Below are positions 1 to 11,230 of a stretch of 64,000 nt of DNA, piece by piece; position 1 is the stretch's first letter, and each line of letters opens with the position of its first letter. Source of the DNA: Rhyzopertha dominica. Lineage: Eukaryota; Arthropoda; Insecta; Coleoptera; Bostrichidae. A program made the position numbers and the translations under genes. Under the pieces are notes generated by a model, which saw only the letters and a program-made list of their open reading frames with translations, did not search any database and was not told the DNA's origin. The DNA is taken from positions 63,700,911 through 63,764,910 of the forward strand of contig QCXZ01000137.1 in NCBI GenBank assembly GCA_025024175.1. The letters are read 5' to 3'.

Positions 1-780
1 CCTAATCATAGGTCTTTCTTTTTGGGAAATGGATGTGTACACTTCGGCAAACCTCAAATAATGACAAATATGCTTAAAAAAGTTCGTAACGACATCAAGC
101 TGCCAGATGTTATAGTTGTAAAGCGGTTCTAAGCTGCATCCGCTAAACAATTTCATGTTATCGACTATTTTATATCTAGGGAATTAAACCTCGGCCCAAC
201 ATCAAACGGTGGCGTTTTGCGCCAAATAAAGGGCATCAAGCGGCAAACTCATTTAAAATCGGACAGTTTGAATAAGAGCCCTGTCAAGCAGCCATGCACA
301 GTCTCCCTACTATTGGCCATTATGGTGGTATCAGGTGTGGCAATCAACCTGTCCGACGGACAGGTATAAATGGCCGGTCGGTCGCCCAACCGTGACCAGC
401 CACCTGAAAATATGCCAACCTGCCGGGACTGCAAGTTCTGATTGAAAATATTAAATTACCGTGACAAACGGTGGCCCGAAATAACGCACCATTTGCTAAG
501 TGGAAGAGGTGAAGTTAATTAGATGTAAATTTATAATGCCCAGGGACGTGTGTTGTATGTGAAGGTGTGACAGATTTAGATGATAGACGAGCAGTGACAC
601 TTTTGCACGGCGGTTTTAGTCTGCGGTTAAGGGTGGGCTTGCCAAGTTGGTCAGACGGTACGGTGGCATGAAGAAACGTAGAATTTTTATCGGCAGTGGG
701 CATGACAGCCTTTGGCATATTATCATTAATTTTCAATGGTGCCGTCAGTAAAATTAGAAGATTGAAGAAATCGCTCACTT
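1..780. other. GC-richer non-coding island with flank
   Basis: About 180-760 is clearly less AT-rich than the DNA to its right. It has open frames on the minus strand (249-434, 515-778), but their translations show no domain, motif or signal peptide that I recognise. I read it as a possible conserved non-coding element. The first 180 bases show nothing recognisable. A short unknown exon on the minus strand cannot be excluded. Confidence 0.3.
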
Positions 781-1740
781 ACGATTCTTGTCGTTTGCGT
801 GTTCTTATATAAATCGCAAAAATGAGAAAGTCTGCAACAAAATTTGTAACTCTTATTTTGTTTTTTTTTTCTAAATTTTAATCACGTCAATTTTGTTTGG
901 TAAAATGCCATCCTTTTCGATTTGATAGATTGTTTTAGTATATAAATAGTCATGCAGGTAAAAGCTGCCTTTACTAACGATATAATAAAATTATTTTACT
1001 AAATTTATATTTTCCAAAAAAAATATATTATAATAATCTTAAAACTATTTATTAACGCTGACTAAGGCAAATGTAAATATTTCATCGGTAAATAAATGCA
1101 ATGTTAATAAAAAATTTATTTTGGTCGCAGCATAATATTAATTCTTCACAAAAGTTGCACTTTGCATAGGTGACTTTTTTGTAATCGTACAAAAGAAGAT
1201 TAATTCATGGTGGTGATGTAGATCTAGTTGACGAGTGGAACAAGAGTGATTTTTTCAGCTTCAAGTNGAACATTCAATTTGACTTCTACCTCTATTTGAN
1301 GACGGCCTTTCCGGGGCAGGTCTTTAACAGTTCCTATCTTTTCAGTTTGTCAATCAGTTTACTTACNNTTCACGTGCTTCAGTTTGCATCAGCAGCTTAT
1401 CGCCTTATCTGACTACAGGAGTTTTTATACTTTTTAATTCAATAAAAGTGCCATTTATTTAAACTTTAACAAAAAAAAATAAAGACTATGTCGAATAACT
1501 TAACACATCACGCATCTTCATGAAACTAATTTTCACATTTCATATTGGTTTCAGTTTTACTTAAAATCTAAAATGTTTTGGAGCCCCGAAGAAAAGTTTA
1601 TTTGCTTGTTTTTGAATGTTTTCATCATATTCTGTTGAATTTATGAAACAGCCAATACTAAACCGAAAAGAAAATACCATTGTACTTGAGTTTGTTTTAA
1701 ATGTGTAATGAAGTCTGAAAACAAATGTGACATCTTCTAC
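781..1740. other. AT-rich stretch, nothing recognised
   Basis: Strongly AT-rich sequence with homopolymer A and T runs. Ambiguous bases lie at 1267, 1300 and 1367-1368, in a slightly GC-richer patch at 1200-1420. I see no coding frame with protein-like composition, no RNA gene and no repeat. Confidence 0.5.
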
Positions 1741-1990
1741 GTAAAAATAAAATACTTATTTGTGATCCTACTTCCCAATTATTTATTTCTGGCAAAGCCA
1801 AATGCCAGTATTTTAACCGCCATCCATTTTTCTTCGGTGGCTTAACAAGTATAATTAAATTAAAATAGTTAAGCATATCGTAAGTATAGATACAGATTGT
1901 ATGCTGGCATTTGGAAGTAGGATAACAAACAAGTGTTTTATTGTTATTTACTAACTTCCAATAAACTCTACATCTTCTCAGTAAATTTTT
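1741..1990. repeat. Fold-back repeat, copy 1 (two inverted arms)
   Basis: The 11-mer CCAAATGCCAG (1798-1808) is repeated inverted as CTGGCATTTGG (1904-1914). Both arms continue outward with the same block: a CCTACTTCC/GAAGTAGG box, then an ATAAGTNTTTTATT-like box. The left arm has about 22 extra bases between the two boxes. Inside the left arm the sequence TTCTTCGGTGGCTTAACA reads as the complement of GTTAAGCCACCGAAGAA near 20040, where a single arm of the same family occurs. The structure suggests a fold-back MITE or similar non-coding mobile repeat. No protein is encoded. Confidence 0.6.
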
Positions 1991-2600
1991 TTATGCAAGC
2001 TAGATCTTTTTTTTACATCATTATTTACATATTAGAAAGAACTCAACAAGAACTCAAAAAAGCATAATTTTGCAATTTAGAAAATATTAACTATGGCATG
2101 ATAATACTACTTTACACGTCAAAAGATGATGTTTTGATAAAAAATGACCTGTCCGAGATATAACAAAATACCTTTAGGTAGGACAGTTTTCTAAACTTTT
2201 CCATTATGTTGCAATTTTTTATCTTTTTTATTTTCGTCATAACCTAATATTAAGAAAAAACTAAAAAAATTAATTTTTTTAGGCCCATATGCTAATGCAA
2301 TCTTAAAGACACGACTTTATGTTATAACTCACAAGCACATCTTGCTACTCCAGTCCTGTTGGTGTCATTCTTATCACTATTTCGGCAAGCAATCGAATTA
2401 TTGACCCAAAATAAAGTAAGGACAGAAAATAACTATTGAGGGACTTCTAGAAGCAATCTGTTAAACCAAGTTTTTATTAATTCATAAATCTTGTAGAAAA
2501 GAACAAAGTATTAATCCAGGTGATTTCATAGTTGTATGAAAGGATTTGAATAGCTATAACTGAATTATGAACAAAGATCTCCACATCGAACAATGTAATT
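1991..2600. other. AT-rich stretch, nothing recognised
   Basis: Low-complexity AT-rich sequence with several short A and T runs. I see no open frame of note, no hairpin and no similarity to the transposon families found elsewhere in this window. Confidence 0.5.
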
Positions 2601-2960
2601 TTGTTGCCACTAGAAAGTATATCCAGACACAGTGTCATATTCCACCGCTTACTGCAACCTCCGACACACAGGACAACTTAATCTCGTGCCCTCACCGAAA
2701 GTTTTCCTGAAACCGTTCCCAGGTAAAGCTCGGGGGATGTGTAAGTTGCTTTTGTGTCGCAGGAACCGGTCTTGTGATGACGTGAGGGACTTTGGGTTAG
2801 ATGTTACGCTCCGGAACGACCGCTAAACAGATTAGTTAATTTCCAGGCAAGTTGCTGTATTTTAAATTAGCTGCATCTTCGACGTAATCGAGAAGGGAAG
2901 CCGAGAGTGACGCATTTGCAAACATGATGTGAAATGACTGCGTAGGTACCTTGAACTGCT
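2601..2960. other. GC-richer non-coding island
   Basis: A compact island that is less AT-rich than both flanks. A short plus-strand frame (2632-2826) is open but reads as composition-driven noise rather than a protein. Candidate conserved non-coding or regulatory element, by contrast in base composition only. Confidence 0.3.
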
Positions 2961-4599
2961 CCATGAGAATCAGTGATGTTTACTTGTTGTTGTTTGTTCT
3001 TTTTTAGTATAGAAGTATTTAGTCAAGAATAACAACCTACTACAATCGTTCCTGTCAATATAGTTTGGGTGAATACAGGATGGTGATGATAAGTTGCTAG
3101 TAAAAATTTAAGTTGCGTGCCATCTGTCGGCAAAAAAATTGATAATGCCATTTAACCCTCTTTAATTGAACTACGTTCGTCTGCCAATGGTAGATGGCTG
3201 AAGAAAAGTTGTTTGTACAAAACCCCAATGAAATTGAAACACATTACGTTTATGGCAACTTAAACACATACTAATTTTAGAGCAGGAGCTTTTACCCACT
3301 TATTTACGTAAGTGGTGTCTACATTTGCCATAAACCTGTAACATTAATGGTGGTAGCATATCATTTTTTTATACTTCGTGGAATCCACAATTTCAATTAA
3401 CAGGTTCGTAGCGCAGAAATACAAATAACTCGCAAATGTTTATAATAAAAATAAACACCTAATAATTCCAACGGTTTGTTTCCCAAACAGCAGGTCCCCC
3501 GCGGTTTCATGCTGGAACCGTTCACTTGATATTAGCCAGACGGGAATATCCAGGAAAACAAAACGACGCGAACTTCTGCGAACGAAACATTTAAAACAAT
3601 CCAGTGCGGCATATATTTTGATTTAACCACCTTTGTTCGTAGTTTTTCAGTCACGTCTGGAGTACTCTGGAACGTACACTTACAGCTACACGTAGATATT
3701 AAAGTATGATGAATGTAGCAGTTTGGCAGTTCTCCAGTGCGAATTCGCTGTGCAAATTTCCCAGTACTATTTTTATACGGGCGTAATTTATAAATATTTC
3801 GTATCTTAACTGCAAAGTGTTGGAACTCAGTTATCAGGTGAGAATGAGGTTTTCTAGAAAAATGTGAGGTTTATTTGGAAGGTGTGAAGGCTAATAAACA
3901 ACACAATAAGGACCATTTCCAGTTATATAAATAATAGTTGCAATCATTGTAAAAACATATTTTCTGTTAGTGAGTGAAGCAGGACCAGGTTTTGAATTCA
4001 GAATGAGCAACTGGAATATCCACACAACGTCAATACTTACTATAGTATCACCGTTCATAATCAGGAATATTTAATCATGTTCTACCAGTAAATGCAAAAT
4101 TCATTTCTCTTTAATTATTTTTATTACAATTGAGTAGCTACTTCACTTAATTGTAAACTGCTTATAATTTTTCGGATAAACCTAGTGATAAGAAATGTAA
4201 AGGTCACTAAGAGAAGAACTGAATATATTCATTTATTGCTTGAAACATCTCTATGATCTGTTTATAATAAAATAAAAACATCCTCGTTTCGAAAGCATGC
4301 CCTTGTTTCATGTTTTCCCTCATACTAGATCCATAAATAAAACAAAACAAACAAAAGATGGCTTACAAGACAAATCTATCAGGAGAACACACATGAATTA
4401 TTCAAATGCTTATATACTAAATGTATACATGAAAACTGTGGTGGAACAGAAAATAGAAGCTGAAGAAAGTTAAGTAAGTAAGATAAGTAATTATAGCTGT
4501 AAAGAAAATCTACAATGCCAAACAATAACAATCTATTGCTTTACTATTTAAAGTTACTTTATGTGCTGTTCATTATTTGTTATACACTGTCTTATATGG
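2961..4599. other. Mostly AT-rich, with a small island at 3480-3780
   Basis: The block at about 3480-3780 is GC-richer than its surroundings and may be another small regulatory island. It contains CCGCGG and several CG dinucleotides. The rest is AT-rich filler with a short GTAA-type microsatellite near 4470-4490. I found no gene or recognisable transposon coding remnant. Confidence 0.35.
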
Positions 4600-4960
4600 G
4601 AGATAACGCCTTCAGTTATAGTACTTAAAGTTTCTTCCTCATCTAGAGAACCAGAGGTTCCTTGAACACCCTGCAGCAGTTCTTCTTTGGTATTCACTGC
4701 ACCAGTAGCATATACCTTTGATTTTATTCTAATAAAAATCCAGTGTTGTTAGGTCTAAAGATCGCGGAGGAGACATAGTTCCTCTGAGCTCGTGTACTGT
4801 GGGTAGGAGCTTTTCATAAAAGCGCGATCCATATACATTCAGTAGCAAATCGCCAATAAGCTCGGCGACCATTGTTCTTAAATATTCAAATACATTGCAA
4901 AATCGAAATGCTGGAGGAAAATAAAATGTCATACTGAACCTACATAATGAAATCAAAATT
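4600..4960 (-). mobile_element. Tc1/mariner-like transposase fragment (FLWGYLK type), copy 1
   Basis: Decayed C-terminal part of a DDE transposase from the insect family whose conserved core reads as RSPDLTPLDFFLWGYLKSKVYAT-like. On the minus strand, RSLDLTTLDF is readable around 4737-4766. After a frameshift it is followed by KSKVYATGAVNTKEELLQ. Only about 110 codons remain, spread over at least two frames, with no first catalytic Asp region. Four other fragments of this family are in the window (near 23500, 34000, 44500 and 52300). The element would once have cut and pasted DNA; this copy is dead. Family assignment rests on motif recognition, not on an alignment. Confidence 0.6.
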
Positions 4961-5479
4961 TGTATGGAAAATTCTTCTCCCGTTTTACGTTTGGATTATT
5001 TGACCTAGAAATACATATTGATGAATTTTTAACTTAGTAAAATTTGCTAAGGATTTTAATTACAACAAAAAATAGGGGTTTCCATTAAAAATAATCGGAA
5101 GTCGACCATCTTTGAAAATAATTTTAGATTGTAGTACTCAAAAATTCAAAACGCCTCTCTTATCAAACAGTATACTGTATTTACAACGACTATGGAGTAT
5201 GGAGTTATGGAAGTAACGCGTCATTTGATCCGCCCCGTACAAATTCGAAATAATAAACAAAGCTAGAATAAAACGTAACATAAGAGGAATAGCAATTCTT
5301 TGAAGTTAAATGCAAAAGACTAAATATAACATTAGAAGTTTCCCTAGAGAAATCTCACTACAGCAGCAAAGAAGTGCATTAGGTATTTAGATAAAATGCC
5401 TAATGTGAAAATTATGAGTAACTATTTAAAAATCTGCAAATGTTCATTACACATTTTATTTAAAGATCTTTAAAGAGGC
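4961..5479. other. AT-rich stretch, nothing recognised
   Basis: AT-rich sequence between two transposon fragments. Its right end may belong to the degenerate 5' part of the element that becomes readable from about 5480. I see no independent feature. Confidence 0.4.
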
Positions 5480-6200
5480 GTTTCTCTTGGATTTGGACTC
5501 TTCCAAGCTGACACGTGCTAAGAAACATAAATGTGATATTCAAAATCCGTAGTTTGATTATGCAGCTAAAGGCCCAGTCTTTTTGATGATTCAAAAACGT
5601 GCTAAAAAAATTACTTACTAAACTGAAAACCCTAGATGAATATATTAATATCCCAGTAATACCACTACTCTCATATGCTCACATTCGATTACATGCAGAA
5701 CATGCAGAATCTTCTGTTACTTGTACTTGTAATTTCCATACATGGATACTTTTTTCTAAGACAGTTAACTGTCTGCTATAAAGTACGATGGATTTTATCT
5801 ATACCATGAAGGCTGGACAAGAAAAGGCTCAAAGGAAGTAGCTTACTATTTTAACTTTATAAACAATAACATTCCTACCTCTGTTAAGCATCTGTACATT
5901 TTTTTAGACAACCGTGGTGGCAAAATCAAGACTGCTCAAGACTGGTTCAGACCAAAAGGTTTGAATCTATCAGTCAATATTTTCCGCAACGAGGATATTC
6001 TTTTTTTATAGAATGATCACAAATTAGCTGCTATAAAAGGAATTTCAAGAAGGTACGATCGAATATACTCCCTTATCCAATTCTACAAGAAAATTTCATT
6101 TTTTAATGTCACTTCAAGACTTAAGGCATTAATGACTTTCATTCTCGGTGGCCATCCTTATAAAAGTGTCTTATTTGAATCACTTGGAAGATGAGTGAAA
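5480..6200 (+). mobile_element. Unclassified insect transposon ORF remnant, copy 1
   Basis: Frame-shifted remains of a protein that recurs in insect genomes. Its signature includes a YHEG motif, a (S/L)DN.GG motif, an FPQRG(Y/H)SF motif and an RRYDRIYSP motif. Readable here are FYLYHEGW (about 5792-5812), a stretch ending in LDNRGG (5904-5921), then after a frameshift QYFPQRGYSFF and NDHKLAAIKGISRRYDRIYS (about 5975-6070), ending near 6195 at a stop after VLFESLGR. The Asp-Asn pair may be an active-site position, but I do not know the biochemical activity and will not assign one. A second copy with the same landmarks lies at 22540-23130 on the same strand. At least three frames are needed to read it, so it is dead. 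Confidence 0.55.
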
Positions 6201-6439
6201 AGAAAGAAGAAACAACAGATTCATAAACCAAATTTCTCGCACTTTCGGCACTCGTCTATTAAACCGACAGTGGTTCAAGCATGCAACAGCTAACCATCCA
6301 TAAATTTTGACTTCATACTTTCACTGGTGCAACTCTTCCATCTCCTTTGGAAAAACCTGCATATGCATGTCGATAGTTCTAATCAATTATAACAGAATGT
6401 ATTTCAGTAACGTAGTAAGCGGTATCATTTATAACAGAT
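6201..6439. other. Spacer, nothing recognised
   Basis: Short AT-rich spacer downstream of the transposon ORF remnant. It may include that element's 3' untranslated region, but no terminal repeat is visible. Confidence 0.4.
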
Positions 6440-7260
6440 CGGGTAGTGGCTTCTAATATATAGTATACAAATTAAGGTTTGCAGGAAAGATATCCGTGAA
6501 ACAGACACCGACATTTACATTCGCACCGCCCGACTCGAAGAAAATAAAACTCGCAATTAGCTTAGCAAACGTGCGCGGTATGAGGAACGAGCGGGTAATT
6601 AAATCCATCTGATAGGTATTTTCTTGGCGCCATCGGTTTTTATACGTCGCCATATTGAATAGCCACAGGCTAATGGAGATTTATGTAGGTGATTTCTCGG
6701 TTATTATTCAATAAATTACCGTCGGTTATAATGAACAGGTCCCTTAATTAGTGCTGAACCTGATACAGCTACGGACATTGCCCAGTTATGGCCACTTGAT
6801 TAGTTTAATTTGTAGTCGAGAATCCGCCGTGGCATTATGGCACATACACCAGCACCAGAGCCTCCCCCAGTTATTACCGGTGCCAGATCGGCTCATTAGG
6901 GGAAGTGACGCCGTTAAGGACGATATCCGCGCGTCTTCCCGATCCACTTTTGTTTATCGGACCGCTGGGCTGTTGTTTGTTGCAAACGGTGAGTTCGTTA
7001 TTGTTGAGGTAATTAAGGCCCCGTCACTATATACTGAGACCGCATAAAGACGTTCCTTGTTTAATTAAATGAATAATTTAATTGCGTAGTCGATGCCGCT
7101 TTGCGGAATCTACGATCGCGGAGGCTTTTATAGACCTCTGAAGATAGTAATGGCCTATTAAGGTGAATTTAATTGCTTATGTTTTATTCACTTCCTAAAT
7201 GCTGGCAGACGAGAACTCGAAAGGGAAATTACGTCCAACTTTGTCCAAAATATCTCAAGG
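6440..7260. other. GC-richer island, candidate regulatory element
   Basis: One of the longest GC-richer islands in the window. It holds several TTAATTA and TAAT-type homeodomain core sites (for example around 6718-6750 and 7060-7085) among CG-containing blocks. Open frames occur on both strands (6453-6653 minus, 6751-7047 plus), but they lack recognisable protein features. An island with unbiased frames on both strands inside AT-rich DNA is the usual look of an insect conserved non-coding element. Function is inferred from composition only. Confidence 0.4.
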
Positions 7261-9283
7261 CGGCGGTCGTTCCCAATAAAAAATAACATCCACAGTGTAA
7301 CTTAGAAGACTTCAATTTTTATTTGGCACCAAACAATATTATTTTTTAATGAAATATGAAAGGACCGAAAGCACTATAGACTGCTATTTACACTTCTTAG
7401 CTGGTGATACCCACAATACTGATACCGATACGGCAGGAAATCAATTTTTTATTTAGATTTCCAAAAAAAATCACTCTTTAGAAAAGTTGGTTATTCTCAA
7501 ATCCTAAAATCTAACATCACATAGTATGTGTAGCCACTACGTTTCAAAAGAAATTATTTTTTATGGTTGGCCGAATAATAAAACTCCCGTAATAAACTAA
7601 TTGTTTATTATCCCTGAAAAGACACTATAAATTTGCGAACAACAGCTTCATAAGGACGGCTCGAGAACTGAGTACCGAACTACTGCTGGACCAGCTTCTA
7701 AAACTTTTTGTTCTGGCGTTTCTTGTAGCTCATATAATATATAGAACAGTGGGTATGACATTTTCACGTTTCTGGAATTTTAAATAATAAAAAAATATAA
7801 TTAAACAACACAATAAATACCAAACAGTCAAAGCACAGCCTATAACAGCTGTTTAACTGTTTAACTCGCATCCCAAACTCTTTGTAGCTTCTGCGAATTT
7901 CGTCTTTTGATAATGGCCGCGTTGCCGTCCGCATTCTGTTCTTCAGATACTACTTTCTTCGTCCTTTCCCACAGAGTGATGTGTTGGCCACAAATAACGG
8001 CCATCCTCCCTATATCCATTTACTCCGAACTTAGAAGCCACCCAGTCTTTTATAATTTTAGATTGTGAGCTGCACGGCGATCATACTGGAATTATGCAGT
8101 TTATACAAATTTCACTCTCTATCCAACAACAAAAATCTAAACGTTTATGCTTGTCATCTGCTTCTAGAGTTTATCTAATCTGTGATTTGAACGGATTCAT
8201 TTTGTTATGTTGAAAATTCCATTGCATATGAAATTTGCTTTTTCGCTGATAGCAAAGTAGCGTCATCCTTGTTCTGCATTTTGTTGATCTGTTAATAGTA
8301 TTAATTGGATTAGTTGCATTAGTTTTATGTATTAATGCGAAAAATGTTAACGTCAGGAAACCGCAATCAAAGCCTTTCTATTGGTGGTAACTATCTTCAT
8401 TTCTGCCGTAATGATCAATAAAGAAATGTTTGCTGTAACGTTAACAGTACTATTTTGTATTTAAATGTGCGTATTTTTTCCATTCTATTCTCGAAAAAAA
8501 CACCAAAATTCCTTGGAAATTTCTTGTAGATAAGATCAAAAGTGGATTTTTCTTGCTGTCAAAGATGTTAGCGTGACATTGATATTGATAAAACCAGTGG
8601 ATTGGTTTAGGTCTTATGTAGTTACGATTTTCTTACCTCGTCTGCATTCCAGCTTTCCAACAACGCTGATAAAAAAATTGTAGATGATAAATTTTGTAGA
8701 AATTTCTCACACAGGTTTAAGAGAGTTAGATATCAGCAGGGCCAGTTTTTGAAGAATTGCTAAGAAACATCTATGGTATCCATATTATATATAACTCCTA
8801 CAAAAATATTCTTCTTTATTACTCCAGAGTGATGATTGATTTTTTTTATAAAACTGTTGAGTTTCAAGATACATGTCAGATGGAACACCTACTCAAGTTT
8901 CTTATCAAACTCGTAATCGTAAATGTTAGAAATTCCTATCAATACTAAGTAAAGGCCTGATATGTAGAGGCGTACTAACCTACTACCTCCCGATTATCAG
9001 ATTTGACAAAATTAGATTCTCTTTAGCGAAAATACGTCTTATAGAGTATGCCATGCACCGTCTACAGCGGAAGGTACAAACAAATAGGACAGTGAATCTA
9101 GAAATAAAGTAACGTTAATGCCTCTTTTTTATACTGAGCATTTAATTTAAATGAGTAAAATAGTTGTAGTTGTGTTTATTAATCAATTCTCTTTTTTTTG
9201 TTTTGTCAATAAATTTTTCTTTATTCATAGGATGTCTTTTTATATATAACAAGGCACCCAACTGAACATAACACAACAATTTT
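7261..9283. other. AT-rich stretch with two weak mini-ORFs
   Basis: Mostly AT-rich filler. On the minus strand two short adjacent ATG frames occur: 7764-7934 (56 codons, basic start followed by a hydrophobic run of about 20 residues that could span a membrane) and 7648-7761 (37 codons, Glu/Pro-containing). The region just upstream (7935-8060) is also open in more than one frame. I do not recognise either product, and they may be chance frames or a fragment of an unknown repeat. The rest of the stretch shows nothing. Confidence 0.25.
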
Positions 9284-10430
9284 TTGTAATCGACAACGAT
9301 TAGAGTTACTTTGACCTCAGAATTTAATTAATTACGACTACTTGTTATCTTTCTTGCAATCAATTATGAGTACAATTAAGTACTTTTCTCACAAATGTAA
9401 TCGATTAAATTACGTTTGCTTTTGCTGTTGCTTATGACTATAACCGATATTTTTACAATACGTTGTAGGAAAACAGACAAAACTAGGTGGCAGTTGAGTA
9501 TTTCACAAAAAGTGTTTAATTTATATTATATCTAATAAAAACTGGATTGTAATGTATCCATAATGCTGCAAACATGTAAGACTAGCAAAATAGAAAAATA
9601 TTTTATCCTTATTTTTATTTATTATTTTATCCTTATGCCTATTCTTTATCACTCAAATATTGCAGTACTTCAGTTTTTGTTATGGTGGTCCCTAATGAAA
9701 TATTATCTTCTTAAGATCCTGATTCCTAAAGTCAAATAATTCGACTACAGTATTTGTTCAAAAACTGTCTATGACTCATAATTATATCTATAAATTTTTA
9801 GGTAACTAAAACCATTTACTATACCAAATATTTTCAACCACAGCATTTTTGAATGTATAAAATTTAATGTATAACATTAATATTGTTCTTTAGTAAGTTA
9901 TGTTGTGTAAAGGTATTAGATTGTTCTTGGAATTATTGTATTTATTGCTACACGTTTAGAGTGGCTTTTTTCTGTTCAATTCTGATTGAAATTTTATCTT
10001 GAAANCTCTTATTGAAGAAATAAANCAGTTTGAAGATCCAGCCTCATTTTCCACAAGAATATCTAATACCTTTTCAATTGAAGTGTTTTAATCAGAATTT
10101 AATAGCAAAAGTACTCCGACGTATAGAAATAAATAACAGCTNTAAAATAGCAACTTTATACCTTTACAAACATGTATTACTGTTCAGCTAGTAGTTATTT
10201 ACCTTTTGTTTCTTTCAGAATGAGAAACATTCAGCAGATTATACAGGCTTAGACTTGCACAAATCGACAAAAAAAAACATTACTTTACAATTAAAACTCA
10301 ATTTGGATTACAATTACGGCTGAAGTAATCACAAACGATCATATAGTTTCTTACTCTAAACTATGTAATCGAATTACGATTGCAGTTACATGCACATGTT
10401 GAAAGTAATCGATGATAATTATGATTACAA
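9284..10430. mobile_element. Possible hAT-type non-autonomous element
   Basis: The two ends carry clusters of the word GTAATCGATTA and its variants: 9284-9420 on the left and about 10295-10430 on the right. The outer tips are TTGTAATC (9284-9291) and GATTACAA (10423-10430), an inverted 8-mer. Clustered subterminal repeats of this kind are typical of hAT-family non-autonomous transposons. The interior is AT-rich, with Ns at 10005, 10025 and 10142, and has no transposase-like frame. The flanking bases do not match as an 8-bp target duplication, so the exact boundaries are unproven. The alternative is an array of homeodomain or ATCGAT-type binding sites. Confidence 0.4.
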
Positions 10431-11230
10431 CCAAACTGATGAGCTTTAATGACAGCGAAATAGTACTATCTGCAGTTGGTTGAGGTGTAGACAGCACAGC
10501 ATAGACATGCATTTTAATGTATTCTTCATACTCAAAATACTTCTAATGAAATGACAATTAGAAAATAACATGTATAACCCAGACAAGGGAAAACACTTAA
10601 TTTCGTGACATACTGATGTAACACCGGATCTTTCTCAATTTTCCAGCAAGTTGGGGTGGCGATATCATCCGTTTCCGAAACGAGCAATACGTAGACTCAG
10701 TAATAAACATCGCGATAAATATGCAGATACTGGCCGCAGTCGCGATATAATGCAGATAGACTCGGAGTTATCCATTGATTGGTACAGTTCAGATTGCAAT
10801 CACTCCCAAATTGGATTGGCGTCGGGGGAGACGTCGGTGCGTACCGGTAACTGACAGATGGCAGACAACGGTGGGGGTGACTTGAGGTGGCGTACAATGC
10901 GGACAAAGACCTGCACACCCCTGCATCGAGACTGTTTTTCGCCAGATGTGGCCACGTGAGCCGCTGAACACATTAGAAACGGTCCCCGTGTGCAGTTCAG
11001 CTATTAATGCCCCCAGGCCAATGTACTCAGGTGTCGATGCTCGGCCGGATTAAATCACGCGGACAAGGTGCACCCTCATCCCCAGCGTTACCGTCCAACC
11101 CCACAATAGAAACAATTGCCGGCTACCGTGGCCGGGGTAAGGGGTTTCGATGTGAGGAGACTGATTACTTTGATAAACGACCCATTAATCATGTGAGAAG
11201 CAAAATGAAATGAGCTACCCCACGATTGTA
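10431..11230. other. GC-richer island, candidate regulatory element
   Basis: From about 10640 to 11220 base composition shifts sharply toward GC, with many CG dinucleotides. Short frames are open on both strands (10651-10854 plus, 10697-10918 and 10789-10971 minus, 11007-11213 plus). Simultaneous open frames on both strands with no conserved motif argue for GC-driven noise rather than genes. Interpreted as a conserved non-coding island. The first 200 bases (10431-10640) are plain AT-rich spacer. Confidence 0.4.
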
